64,000 nt of DNA from Schistocerca nitens (lineage: Eukaryota; Arthropoda; Insecta; Orthoptera; Acrididae): positions 173,682,178 through 173,746,177 of the forward strand of contig NC_064622.1 of assembly GCF_023898315.1 (NCBI RefSeq), written 5' to 3'. Positions within the stretch are counted from its first letter, which is position 1. Each line of letters opens with the position of its first letter. Positions 36,503-46,456 of the stretch are shown in pieces. The notes under the pieces were generated by a model, which was not told the DNA's origin, made no database searches, and saw only the letters and a list, made by a program, of their open reading frames with translations. The position numbers were made by a program, and so were the translations under genes.

Positions 36503-36525
36503 GGTATCCTGGCAGGGTCGACATA
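36503..36525 (-). other. Primer-binding-site-like sequence of LTR element 2
   Basis: The minus strand just inside the 5' LTR reads TATGTCGACCCTGCCAGGAT, nearly the same core as in LTR element 1. See that entry for the tentative arginine-tRNA reading. Confidence 0.45.
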
Positions 36526-37128
36526 TGAAACGTCCCCTTAGAAAAATTATAAATGACTGTGCTTAAACTGACACACAATATTTTTAGCGCAACGCAATCT
36601 GACTTTCAGTAATCCCTACAAAATAATGGCCCTGACTAACATTAACCTATACCTTTCATGAATCACTTACCTCACAAAAATCTTCATTACTCGAACTACT
36701 GCAATACAGCGAGTGCCAATACCGCCAGCTAAATAAAAACTAGTGATGGCACTAACTACTGATAGGCATAGTTAGCAAATGAAAGATTTTGATAGAGAAG
36801 AATCAATGTATTTACCTTAATAGTGTTCAAAAATCATAATATATATACCAGTCCATGATATCCAATATTAAAAATTTACTCATTCTGATGGACACACGTT
36901 CAGATCGTCCGCTCTCAAAATTCCGCCATCTCTCTCCCCGCATCCACCACTGCAGGCGGCTCACCTCCAACTTTGCAACGCTACGCGCTGTTAACATCGA
37001 ACTGCCCAACACTACAACAGCCAACAACAATGCAAACCAGCCACAGACTGCACACAGCACAGCCAGTGATTTTCATACAGAGCGCTACGTGGCGTTACCA
37101 ATAAAAAAACCTAAACAGCCTACTTACA
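36526..37128 (-). repeat. 5' LTR of LTR element 2
   Basis: Partner of 28089-28693. It begins TGTAAGTAGGC and ends GTTTCA on the minus strand, with TSD CCAT following at 37129-37132. Confidence 0.9.
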
Positions 37129-37292
37129 CCATACAATGGGTGAATGTACTATGGGTAATATGTGCGCTGTGAATTACACTGCCTGAACACATATACACAG
37201 TTTGTAACTCTAATACTTGACTTACTGATTTGAAACTTTAGCAAAAGATTTCACCCCTTAATAAGAAGATTACGACAGGATTTAATCTTTAA

Positions 37293-38412
37293 AATGTTGT
37301 TGTTGTGTCTTTAGTCCAGAGACTGGTTTGATGCAGCTCTTCACGCAACCCTATACTGTCCAAGCCTCCTCATCTCTGAGTAACTATTGCAATCTACATC
37401 CTTTTGAATCTGCTTAATGTATTCATCTATTGGTCTCCCTACCCGCTTCCCTCCGATACTAAACTGGTGATTCCTTGATTTTATGTAGCAAAACATTTCG
37501 AAAGCTTCTATTCTCTTCCTGTCTAGACTATTTATCGTCCATGTTTCATTTCCATTCAGAAAAGACTTCCTTGACACTTAAATCTATACTCGATGTTAAC
37601 AAATTTCTCTTCTTCAGAAACGCTTTCCTTGCCATTGCCAGTCTACATTTTCTATCCTCTCTACTTCGACCATCATCAGTTATTTTTCTCCCCAAATAGC
37701 AAAACTTGTCTACTACGGTAAGTGTCTCATTTCCTATCTAATTCCCTCAGTATCACGTGATTTAATTCGACTACATTTCATCATTCTCATTTTGCTTTTG
37801 TTGATGTTGATCTTATATCCTCCCTTCAAAACACCATCCATTTCATTCAACTGCTTTTCCAGATCCTTTGCTGTCTCTGACAGAATTAAAATGTCATCAC
37901 CGAATCTCAGAGTTTTTATTTCTTCTGCACGGATTGTTATTTCTACTCCAAATTTTTCTTTTATCTTTTTTACTACTTGTTCAATATACAGATTGAATAA
38001 CATCGGAGATGTTATTCAATCTGTCTTGCTCCCTTCTCAACCACCGCTTCCGTTTCGTGCCCTTCGACTCTTATAACTGCCATCAGATTTCTGTACAAAT
38101 TGTAAATGACCTTTCGCTCCCTGTATTTTACCCCTGCCGCCTTCATAATTTGAAAGAGAGTATTCCAGTCAACATCGTCAAAAGCGTTCTCTAAGGCTAC
38201 AAATGCTAGAGACGTAGGTTTGGCTTTCCTTAATCTATCTTCTAAGAGAAGTCTTAGGGTCAATATTGCCTCACGTGTTCCAACATTTCTACAGAATCTA
38301 CTGATCTTCCTTGAGGTCGGCTTCTACCAGTTTTTCCATTCGTCTGTAAAGAATACGTATTAGTATTTTGCAGCCATGACTTATTAAACTAAGAGTTCCT
38401 TAATTTTCACAC
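37293..38412 (-). pseudogene. RTE retrotransposon fragment, degenerate second copy
   Basis: Homologous to 34246-35396 and extending slightly further 5'. On the minus strand LAFVALENAFDDVDWNTLFQ (motif A, with the Asp changed) lies at about 38200, MLFNLYIEQVV at 38000, LRFGDDILIL (FGDD for FADD) near 37905 and GNETWTINSLDRKRIEAFEM near 37550. The 3' end reads AGACACAACAACAAC near 37295. Several frame breaks and an internal deletion (between about 37577 and 37480) show it is dead and more decayed than the copy inside LTR element 2. Confidence 0.8.
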
Positions 38413-38499
38413 CTGTCGACTCTGTGCAAAAGTATTTAAGGATCACTTGGTTGAAATGCCATCATTTACCCCATTACGACGCAGGAAAGTGAAAGGTGG

Positions 38500-39205
38500 G
38501 CTCAAAGGTACCTACAAGCTTCCTCTCTAATGGTTACACTCCATGAAGACCAAATAATGTTCTATTGGTTTCCAGCCTGACTACGCCCATAGAGAAGGTG
38601 TCAGAAACGTCGTTCTGTTACACATCGTACTGCAAACTGTTTTCGACCGCGAAATGGTGTAAATGAGTGCCCCAAGAAGAGTGATGGTTTCATTGACCCA
38701 AGTTATATCTCATGAGGCCTTTACATTTCGATTCTAAGCGGCCGTGTGTCTGAAATGTTTTCCTTGGCCACGATTAAGTAAACTGCGTGATTTCAACTCT
38801 GGGGTCGCGGTTCTCACATCCATCGCTTAGGCGTCAAGAAACTGGAGGACCTATGAGTGTGTGATGGGGTGAGGAGGGTGCGGGTAGGAGGAAGAGGTAT
38901 CTTCCAACCGTGCTACACGTCCACGGTGCGGTTAAGCAAAACTGTGGTGAAATTTGGTGCTAATGTGATATCATTAACTAACCTTACTTCTCACGTGAAC
39001 TTCGGAGCACTGGACATCTTTTCGTATGTGTCGACATCTTGCTATTTTGAAATATCACCGAGCCCGAGTATGACGTCACAGGTGCCACGCTTTTAGGCTA
39101 TTATAGAAGAAAGTGGTAGACACATTTGTGCCAACTTCCACACCTCAGCGATGCAATGGGAAAACAGATGGGGTTTCAGAAATAGTGACTCTTTAATTCT
39201 TTTCT
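38500..39205 (-). repeat. Unclassified dispersed repeat, copy 1
   Basis: It shares ordered blocks with 63310-63990 in the same orientation (CCGCGAAATG, AGTGCCCCA, TTGTGGTGAAATTTGGTG, CACCGAGCCCGAG-like, GTGGTAGACAC/GTTGTAGGCAC). It also shares them in inverse orientation with 41095-41760 and 60810-61480. No conserved long frame, terminal repeat or tRNA-like head was found, so the class is unknown. A short inverted duplicate of its GCTCAAAGGTACCTACA end lies near 38490-38535. Confidence 0.65.
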
Positions 39206-39213
39206 GCAGAGTA

Positions 39214-40319
39214 CACTGATGAACCAAAACATTGTGACCACCTGCTTAATAGCTTGTTTGTCCGTCTTTGGAACGGAATATATCACTGATTTAGGTATCA
39301 CTGATCCGGTGGTTCGTAGGTAGGTTTGTGGAAGTATGTGGCATTAGATGTCTACACGTAGGTCATGTAACTCGCGTACGCGGTGATACCACCCGATAGT
39401 GACCCACATGATTTTCATAGGATTTACACCAGGCGAATTTGGTTGCCAAGACATCAAAGTGAGTTCACTAGATGACATCGCCGTCGGGGAACACATTAAA
39501 CATGGAGCGATTAAGGTGGTTCAGAGTTTCCAGCGTGTCTTCCATTACTACTAGAAGTTCCATGCAAGCCAGGAGAATGTCGCCCATAGCATAATATTAT
39601 TCCAACCAGCCTGCATCCATGGCGCGGTGCACGTTTCGAGCCGCCGTTCACCTCGATGACGGCGTTTACGGAGACGACCATCGGCTTAGTAAAGCAAAAA
39701 TTTGATTCACGCGATGAGCAGACACGTTTCCATTGATCGACGGTCGAATCCCGACGGTCCCGAGGCCACAGATCTTAACTGACGATGTCGTTGGGTCAAC
39801 ATGTGAAAACGTAGGGGTGGTCTGCTGCGGAGCTCCATGTTCAACAAAGTACGATGAACCGTGTGCTCCGAAACACCTGTGCATGCACCAGCGCTGTGCT
39901 CTTTCGGCAGAGATGCCACAGATCACCATCTATCCTCCTTTTCAGATCAGACAAGCCTCTGAATCCCACGTTTTGTGAAGAGTCGTGAACGCCCAACCAT
40001 TTAGCACCAGTGGTAATTTCATTGTCCTTCTATATTCTTTCTGCAGCTGCTCACGACAGTAGCACGTGAACATTCGACCAGCTTCTACATTTCCGAGATA
40101 CTCGTTCGAAGGCTTGGCTTAATAATAATCTGTCCTTTCACAAGGTCGCTTATCTCAGTGGATTTCCCCATTAGATATTCACATCTTCGCTAGAGAGATC
40201 CCCATCCGTGTCTGCTGCGCTTAAATACTTTTCACATCACGTTACGTGTCCGCAACATCACCAGGAGGCGTCCAACCTCGATGTGGGCAGTGGTCATAAT
40301 GTTTTGGCTTATCAATGTG
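39214..40319 (-). mobile_element. Tc1-like element (CACTGATnA family), copy 1, degenerate
   Basis: The ends CACTGATGAACCAAAACATTG at 39214 and TAATGTTTTGGCTTATCAATG to 40319 form inverted repeats, flanked by TA (39212-39213, 40320-40321). At about 1.1 kb it is shorter than intact Tc1 elements. The minus strand retains an N-terminal transposase stretch (GVSEHTVHRTLLNMELRSR near 39860) but no complete catalytic triad. The 57934-59989 element belongs to the same family. Confidence 0.82.
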
Positions 40320-40458
40320 TAAGGAGTACCGAAAGCCAAATTTGTATTTTCCCGGGAAGCAATTAGATGATCAAACTGTAAATGGGAATATATGAAGCAG
40401 TAACTGTTCAGTAATATTGGTTAGAACAGTATTACTAACGTCCACACATTTAACACAT

Positions 40459-40653
40459 GCGAGCCGGTGTGGCCGAGTGGTTCTAGGCGCTACAGTCTGG
40501 AACCGCGCCACCGCTACAGTCGCAGGTTTGAATCCTGCCTCGGGCATGGATGTGTGTGATGTCCTTAGGTTAGTTAGGTGTAAGTAGTTCTAAATTTTAG
40601 GCGACTGATAACCTCAGAAGTTAAGTCCCATAGTGCTCAGAACCGTTTGAACC
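40459..40653 (+). mobile_element. tRNA-derived SINE, full length, 11-bp TSD
   Basis: The head begins GAGCCGGTGTGGCCGAGTGG, with A-box TGGCCGAGTGG and B-box GGTTTGAATCC, and the standard body follows. TSD ATTTAACACAT at 40448-40458 and 40654-40664. It is one of four plus-strand SINE copies here. Confidence 0.9.
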
Positions 40654-41094
40654 ATTTAACACATTGTTATTTACAAAACATTTGTCTTACGGTAAGTCCA
40701 TACACAAAACCGTCACAACTGTTGCTGACATTTAAATGTGGGTTAATCTTTTCAGGCAGAAACGAGTACCAACACGGCTAATGGTTACCAATACGAAATC
40801 TCTTATCCGCACTCCATTAAGTCACACTAGAAGGGAACATAATCAAACCTGCGGAAAAAGTAAGCCTTACAATGTCACCGCTGGTAGTGGAAGTGAATCC
40901 TGCTATAAAGCACTTCTTGAGAGGCGGAAGCCAATTACAGGACACCCATCTCTCATGCTGCCTAATTTTGACATTGATTTTCTGTAGTTCGTTTCTTAAA
41001 ATTTGTTTTCTTGTGTCAGTCAGCCTTGTCTCGACGTCGAGCTACTACACCGCACAACAAAATTAAAGGCTCACTTTTTCCAAACCAATTAATT

Positions 41095-41760
41095 GCCTCC
41101 GACTGCGACGATCAAGCTTGAAATTTAGCTCAAAGGTGCCTACAGCCATCCTCCGTAAGAATGCAAATGCGAGATGATCTGCGAATTCACTCTCGGGCTC
41201 AGCGACGCTTCAAAGGGCAAGATGTCGGCACAGCTCAAAAGTCGGTGTGAGCTGTAACCTGGATTAATAATGTCACACTGGCAACAAATTTCACTAAAAT
41301 TCTGCCCAACGCCTTCATGGATGTGTCAAAAGATTAAAAGGTCGTCACAACCCACTCCCAGCATTTAACCCTTTCCTTTGACGTCTCTGTGATGGAGGTC
41401 AAAACCACAATTTCACGCTATTTTGTGTGAGTGGCCCAGAGAAACATTTCAGACACACCGCTGCTCAGAACCAACTCGAAAAGCATTAGGGGTAGCATAA
41501 AGGGCGTCAATGAAACCACTCCTTTCCCTGGGGCGTCGATTTCCAAACAATTCGTGGTCGAAAATGGCAGTTCGCAGTGCGATGAGCGACAGGAAGTAAT
41601 TCTTGATAACCTTTGCCACTATTGATATCTTCAGACGTTTCAACCGTTCTCTAAGAACGTTGTGGGTGTGCTTCCACAATGAACGTGATCTCATCGCTTT
41701 GGTGTGTAGCGCGACTGCAATTTTGGCTCTCGTGTAAAGATTATAACAACTAGGGACCGT
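41095..41760 (+). repeat. Unclassified dispersed repeat, copy 2
   Basis: It aligns in the same orientation with 60810-61480: GCTCAAAGGTGCCTACA, AAATTCTGCCCAACG, AAACATTTCAGACA, CTGGGGCGTCGATT, GGTCGAAAA, ACCTTTGCCACT and TCTAAGAACGTTGTGGG occur in order. No coding frame is conserved between copies. Confidence 0.65.
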
Positions 41761-42758
41761 TCGAAACCATTTTACGGAATTTGAACGTCATACGAAGCAT
41801 CAAAGCGTACTATGTTTTCTCAACCATCCTGTTTTCCTGCCTCCTGTTACAAGATCAGATGCTAACACACATGTCCAGGTGTGCATATGACAGTGAGCTA
41901 CGCCGTCACCACCAGCGTCTAACTCCTATATGGAGGCTATTCACAGTCAACGATTGTGAAGCCAGTCGCCTTCTGTGCACTTAGGCTCCAGAAGCTGCAG
42001 GCATTCGCCTGACCTGGAGATTGTGTACAGAATACCTAGTCTACATACTGTTCAGTCAGATTGTCGATGACTGCCTCTTGAGGGCGCCCATCTCCCTGAT
42101 GTGACGCGTGTTTGAATCTAGACTGGTAGCCGCCTGGCTATCTTGTCGCTGCCTTGTGGTTTATGTGGACCACCTTGTCGCTGATTATCACCCAGAGTGG
42201 TCAGACACCTTCGACGTAGATACTTCTGAGGGTTATGGTTTGAGTGCCAACTGGCCCTGAGCCGTCCGGCAACCTGGACGGAACTGCCATTCAGCAACTG
42301 CTGACGTCAGCAGGCGACGCTGTCGGGTCACGCAGCTGCCCAGGCGCACCGCTGACGACGGCTCGCCCAACTCTATGGCCGACTATGTCATCTCGGGACC
42401 AACAACCATCCCTCCAACGGCGACCACATCAGTATACCGAAATTAAATAGAGGTCCAATTCAATCTGGGGTATATTACTAGAGGTCAGTCGCTCTCTTCC
42501 AGTCAACACCATCATTTTCAACCCAGATACAGACGAAGGAACTGATGCCTCATTCTGATTTACGTATAGCCATTTCTTCCATCACTGCTGTGTTCAGCAC
42601 GTTGCCCCAGCAGCTCTATGCAAAACAGCATGCAAAGCACTTAGCATGACGTCACACGAAAATCCTCCAAAAGAATCACCAGAATGAGTCTCACACTCAT
42701 CATCTAAAAGCTATTCTGAATGACTCTCTCAATAGCCCCCTAAAATGTGTGTACTTAC
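41761..42758. other. No recognised gene
   Basis: A moderately GC-rich stretch (42080-42450) with incidental frames such as 42244-42450. I found no domain and no repeat ends. Confidence 0.35.
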
Positions 42759-42760
42759 TA

Positions 42761-44182
42761 CACTCCTGGAAATGGAAAAAAGAACACATTGACACCGGTG
42801 TGTCAGACCCACCATACTTGCTCCGGACACTGCGAGAGGGCTGTACAAGCAATGATCACACGCACGGCACAGCGGACACACCAGGAACCGCGGTGTTGGC
42901 CGTCGAATGGCGCTAGCTGCGCAGCATTTGTGCACCGCCGCCGTCAGTGTCAGCCAGTTTGCCGTGGCATACGGAGCTCCATCGCAGTCTTTAACACTGG
43001 TAGCATGCCGCGACAGCGTGGACGTGAACCGTATGTGCAGTTGACGGACTTTGAGCGAGGGCGTATAGTGGGCATGCGGGAGGCCGGGTGGACGTACCGC
43101 CGAATTGCTCAACACGTGGGGCGTGAGGTCTCCACAGTACATCGATGTTGTCGCCAGTGGTCGGCGGAAGGTGCACGTGCCCGTCGACCTGGGACCGGAC
43201 CGCAGCGACGCACGGATGCACGCCAAGACCGTAGGATCCTACGCAGTGCCGTAGGGGACCGCACCGCCACTTCCCAGCAAATTAGGGACACTGTTGATCC
43301 TGGGGTATCGGCGAGGACCATTCGCAACCGTCTCCATGAAGCTGGGCTACGGTCCCGCACACCGTTAGGCCGTCTTCCGCTCACGCCCCAACATCGTGCA
43401 GCCCGCCTCCAGTGGTGTCGCGACAGGCGTGAATGGAGGGACGAATGGAGACGTGTCGTCTTCAGCGATGAGAGTCGCTTCCGCCTTGGTGCCAATGATG
43501 GTCGTATGCGTGTTTGGCGCCGTGCAGGTGAGCGCCACAATCAGGACTGCATACGACCGAGGCACACAGGGCCAACACCCGGCATCATGGTGTGGGGAGC
43601 GATCTCCTACACGGGCCGTACTCCACTGGTGATCGTCGAGGGGACACTGAATAGTGCACGGTACATCCAAACCGTCATCGAACCCATCGTTCTACCATTC
43701 CTAGACCGGCAAGGGAACTTGCTGTTCCAACAGGACAATGCACGTCCGCATGTATGCCGTGCCACCCAACGTGCTCTAGAAGGTGTAAGTCAACTACCCT
43801 GGCCAGCAAGATCTCCGGATCTGTCCCCCATTGAGCATGTTTGGGACTGGATGAAGCGTCGTCTCACGCGGTCTGCACGTCCAGCACGAACGCTGGTCCA
43901 ACTGAGGCGCCAGGTGGAAATGGCATGGCAAGCCGTTCCACAGGACTACATCCAGCATCTCTACGATCGTCTCCATGGGAGAATAGCAGCCTGCATTGCT
44001 GCGAAAGGTGGATATACACTGTACTAGTGCCGACATTGTGCATGCTCTGTTGCCTGTGTCTATGTGCCTGTGGTTCTGTCAGTGTGATCATGTGATGTAT
44101 CTGACCCCAGGAATGTGTCAATAAAGTTTCCCCTTCCTGGGACAATGAAATCACGGTGTTCTTATTTCAATTTCCAGGAGTG
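42761..44182 (+). mobile_element. Tc1-like element (CACTCCTGG family), copy 1, apparently intact, 1422 bp
   Basis: It begins CACTCCTGGAAATGGAAAAA and ends in the inverse form …TTTCCAGGAGTG, with TA at 42759-42760 and 44183-44184. The inverted repeats are about 27 bp. A copy of exactly the same length lies at 49023-50444 in the opposite orientation. The element is markedly more GC-rich than its surroundings. I recall this sequence as very abundant in Schistocerca. Confidence 0.93.
43005..44027 (+). CDS. Tc1-like transposase, full-length open frame (340 aa)
   Basis: It is a cut-and-paste DDE transposase that would act on the element's own termini. I choose ATG 43005 (MPRQRGREPYVQL) because the frame otherwise extends upstream out of the element. 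Residues about 10-110 form the bipartite helix-turn-helix (FERGRIVGMREAGWTYRRIA, TIRNRLHEAGLRSR). The DDE domain has VFSDESRFRLG (first Asp), LFQQDNARPH (second Asp) and SPDLSPIEHVWDW (Glu). I count 32 residues between the second Asp and the Glu, two fewer than classical Tc1. The C-terminus is AAKGGYTLY. Length equals the usual ~340. No stop or frameshift is seen, so activity is possible, but substitutions against copy 2 (Cys in HVCRA, Arg in SRFRL) leave this open. Confidence 0.88.
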   Translation: MPRQRGREPYVQLTDFERGRIVGMREAGWTYRRIAQHVGREVSTVHRCCRQWSAEGARARRPGTGPQRRTDARQDRRILRSAVGDRTATSQQIRDTVDPGVSARTIRNRLHEAGLRSRTPLGRLPLTPQHRAARLQWCRDRREWRDEWRRVVFSDESRFRLGANDGRMRVWRRAGERHNQDCIRPRHTGPTPGIMVWGAISYTGRTPLVIVEGTLNSARYIQTVIEPIVLPFLDRQGNLLFQQDNARPHVCRATQRALEGVSQLPWPARSPDLSPIEHVWDWMKRRLTRSARPARTLVQLRRQVEMAWQAVPQDYIQHLYDRLHGRIAACIAAKGGYTLY

Positions 44183-44352
44183 TAGTTTCGTTCTTCTTCT
44201 GCTACTCTCGTCCTCTGGGGCACCGAATTTCTTGTCGTATCGCCTTGTCATTTGTGGGCTGAATTTGCAGTATCCCCTAATGAATAATCGACGATGGGTT
44301 ACTCCATCATGTCAGTCTCAATTACAGGGTGACAACCTTTTCGATTTCACTT

Positions 44353-44566
44353 GTCCGCAGCTCGTGGTCGTGCGGTAGCGTTCTCGCTTCCCACGCCCGG
44401 GTTCCCGGGTTCGATTCCCGGCGGGGTCAGGAATTTTCTCTGCCTCGTGATGACAGGGTGTTGTGTAATGTCCTTAGGTTAGTTAGGTTTAAGTAGTTCT
44501 AAGTTCTAGAGGACTGATGACCATAGATGTTAAGTCCCATAGTGCTCAGAGCCATTTGAACCATTT
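44353..44566 (+). mobile_element. SINE with second tRNA-like head, full length
   Basis: The head reads CTCGTGGTCGTGCGGTAGCG with the B-box GGTTCGATTCC, then the shared body ending GCCATTTGAACCATTT. Imperfect direct repeats GATTTCACTT (44343-44352) and GATCTCACTT (44567-44576) flank it. Confidence 0.85.
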
Positions 44567-44576
44567 GATCTCACTT

Positions 44577-46456
44577 CAAAAAGTCCCAGGGTGGCGGCCA
44601 GAGTGGATGATGCGGACTTAGGTGACGTTTCCACGTTAGCCCATGTCATCTCCAAGCACCCAGCTTACACATCGAATCTTATTGAGAAACATCTATGAGT
44701 GCGTCGAGATGTTTCCTGCATTCCTTAGTCACCAAGAAGACTCTAGCTCAACAATACGTTCGTTCTTTCGTCCCAGGAAGTCCTTCAGGCTCATGTGTTA
44801 TGTCATCTAGAACGTGGTGACATCCGTCAGTTGTCAGTCAGTCTTTAACCCTTTCGTGGTTGGTGAATACACGTATCACATTAATGAAATTCGCAGTTTT
44901 TGTAGCTAAGACGTCTATGTCGCTTATCAGTGTATACCGACAAGCTTTTCGATCTTGGAGGGAAATGTTACGTTTTATGTGCTGGTTATATAGAAAGCTG
45001 GAAGCTATCAAATGGGTGGCCATGTGTTGCTAAAACTCACAATGCATCTGTTTCACAAAAATTAAATGAAATCACCGTCTCCTCCTTTCGTACAATGTCC
45101 GAAACGACTAACTGTGTTCACTTATACCTCAAGACATTTTTTTGAATCATTACTGTTCTCCTCAATAATTTCATTGGTTTGTACATCACTTGAAGTAAGT
45201 GGGATGTGTATGCCCCATCAAACTTAACACAATGTGAAAAAAGAAAAAGAAAAAAAGAATACAACTGGTAAGTGCTACATCAAAGCCATCTTCAAGTCTA
45301 ATGTTGCAAATCTGTGTGGAACATGTCATGTTTTTCATTGTCATGAGAAGAAATCTGCTTCCAGAAAGACTCTTCACGCTGCAGCGGAGAGTGCTATAAC
45401 GATATGTTTACGTAATGTGTATACATAAACATACAGTTATAAATGTCCCCGTTCGTAGTCGCTAATTATAACAATATGCTACTTTTGTGCTGTAACATTT
45501 AGCTATAATCAGCGGTGGAAACATTTGCGAACGCCGACCGTGTGCGGCTGTTTCTTGTTGGATCGTCTGATCAGTCGGAAGTTGCATTGCAGAGGAGAGT
45601 AAATGCCTATTCAAAATATAATTATTTTGGATAGCTCAACATGAATTTCCTAAGGGACCGTAGTTTATCATGCATTTACCAGTAGAATATGGCGCGGAGA
45701 AAATATTTCGCCGCATGCAACTTCCGTCCGAACTCGACGAAAAAATTCGTGACTGTGAACTCTCTATTTGGCAGAAACATAAAGAAAATTAAATAATTTC
45801 ATGAAGAAGTGAGACATAGATTCTATATTAAATGAATAGTCCATACACCAGTTCCATTTAACTCTGAATTTATGGCAATTAATAGACGAACTTACACTGC
45901 AATGAAGGATTTAGCATGGATGCCGTTTTGACTGGCACTTCTCGTAATAAAAACAATTCCTTTGACGTTTTCACATACACGTCGCACAATAAATCTACTG
46001 CTAGGCACTTTTAGTATTACACATTTACTTTACACTAGAACGATATTATTTTTAACAATAATAATACGGCGGCAAGACATGCGCGTCCGACACAAGTTAC
46101 AGGAGACAAGAGAAGAATGAGTAACTGTTCATCGAGAATATCTCGTACCTCAAAAAAAAAAAAAAAAAAAGTAAAAGTGTTCTTCTTCTGTCCGTTTTTC
46201 GCGCCGCGGTTTTCAAAGTCAATAACTCACTGCATCTCGGACGGCGCTTCGACAATAAACAAGTTACGTCACAGGTCGTTCACCTTTTACATTTTCGCAA
46301 CATTATTTGCTAACTGTAGCTGTTGCCGAGCGACTGTTCGATTAATTAATGATTTAAAATGATAAGGCAATCACATAATGTTACAGTGCCCAGATTTGAA
46401 ACTTTGTGGCAGGTTAAAATTGTGTGCCGATCCGGTGCTCGTACCTGGGGTATTTA
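44577..46456. other. No recognised gene; isolated short frames
   Basis: The frames at 44930-45145 and 45234-45428 are short. The second contains Cys/His spacing (CGTCHVFHCH) that loosely recalls a zinc-binding tail, but there is no associated transposase or gene. TTAACCCTTTCGTGGTTGG at about 44847 has an inverse counterpart CAACCACGAAAGGG at about 48171, discussed as a finding. A poly-A run sits at about 46152-46170. Confidence 0.35.

Larger units (their letters stand above)
28089..37128 (-). mobile_element. LTR retroelement 2 (9.0 kb), gag-only, minus strand, with nested RTE
   Basis: The direct repeats 28089-28693 and 36526-37128 (about 604 bp) begin TGTAAGTA and end GTTTCA on the minus strand. 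The 4-mer CCAT adjoins both outer ends (28085-28088 and 37129-37132). The LTRs differ at roughly twenty positions, about 3-4%, so this insertion looks older than LTR element 1. The interior has a gag-like gene near the 5' LTR, a 54-bp minisatellite near the 3' LTR and no recognisable protease, RT or integrase of its own. The only RT sequence inside is a plus-strand RTE fragment that inserted into gag. The same LTR occurs as a solo copy at 2854-3416. Confidence 0.88.

Noticed and set aside
40459-40550. Possible functional tRNA genes at SINE heads
   Set aside because: The A and B boxes are present, but each head is followed by the shared SINE body and flanked by TSDs, and the cloverleaf is degraded.
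42747-43004. Upstream 86-codon extension of the Tc1 transposase frame
   Set aside because: It starts outside the element's terminal repeat and runs through the TIR; the family start is MPRQRG at 43005.
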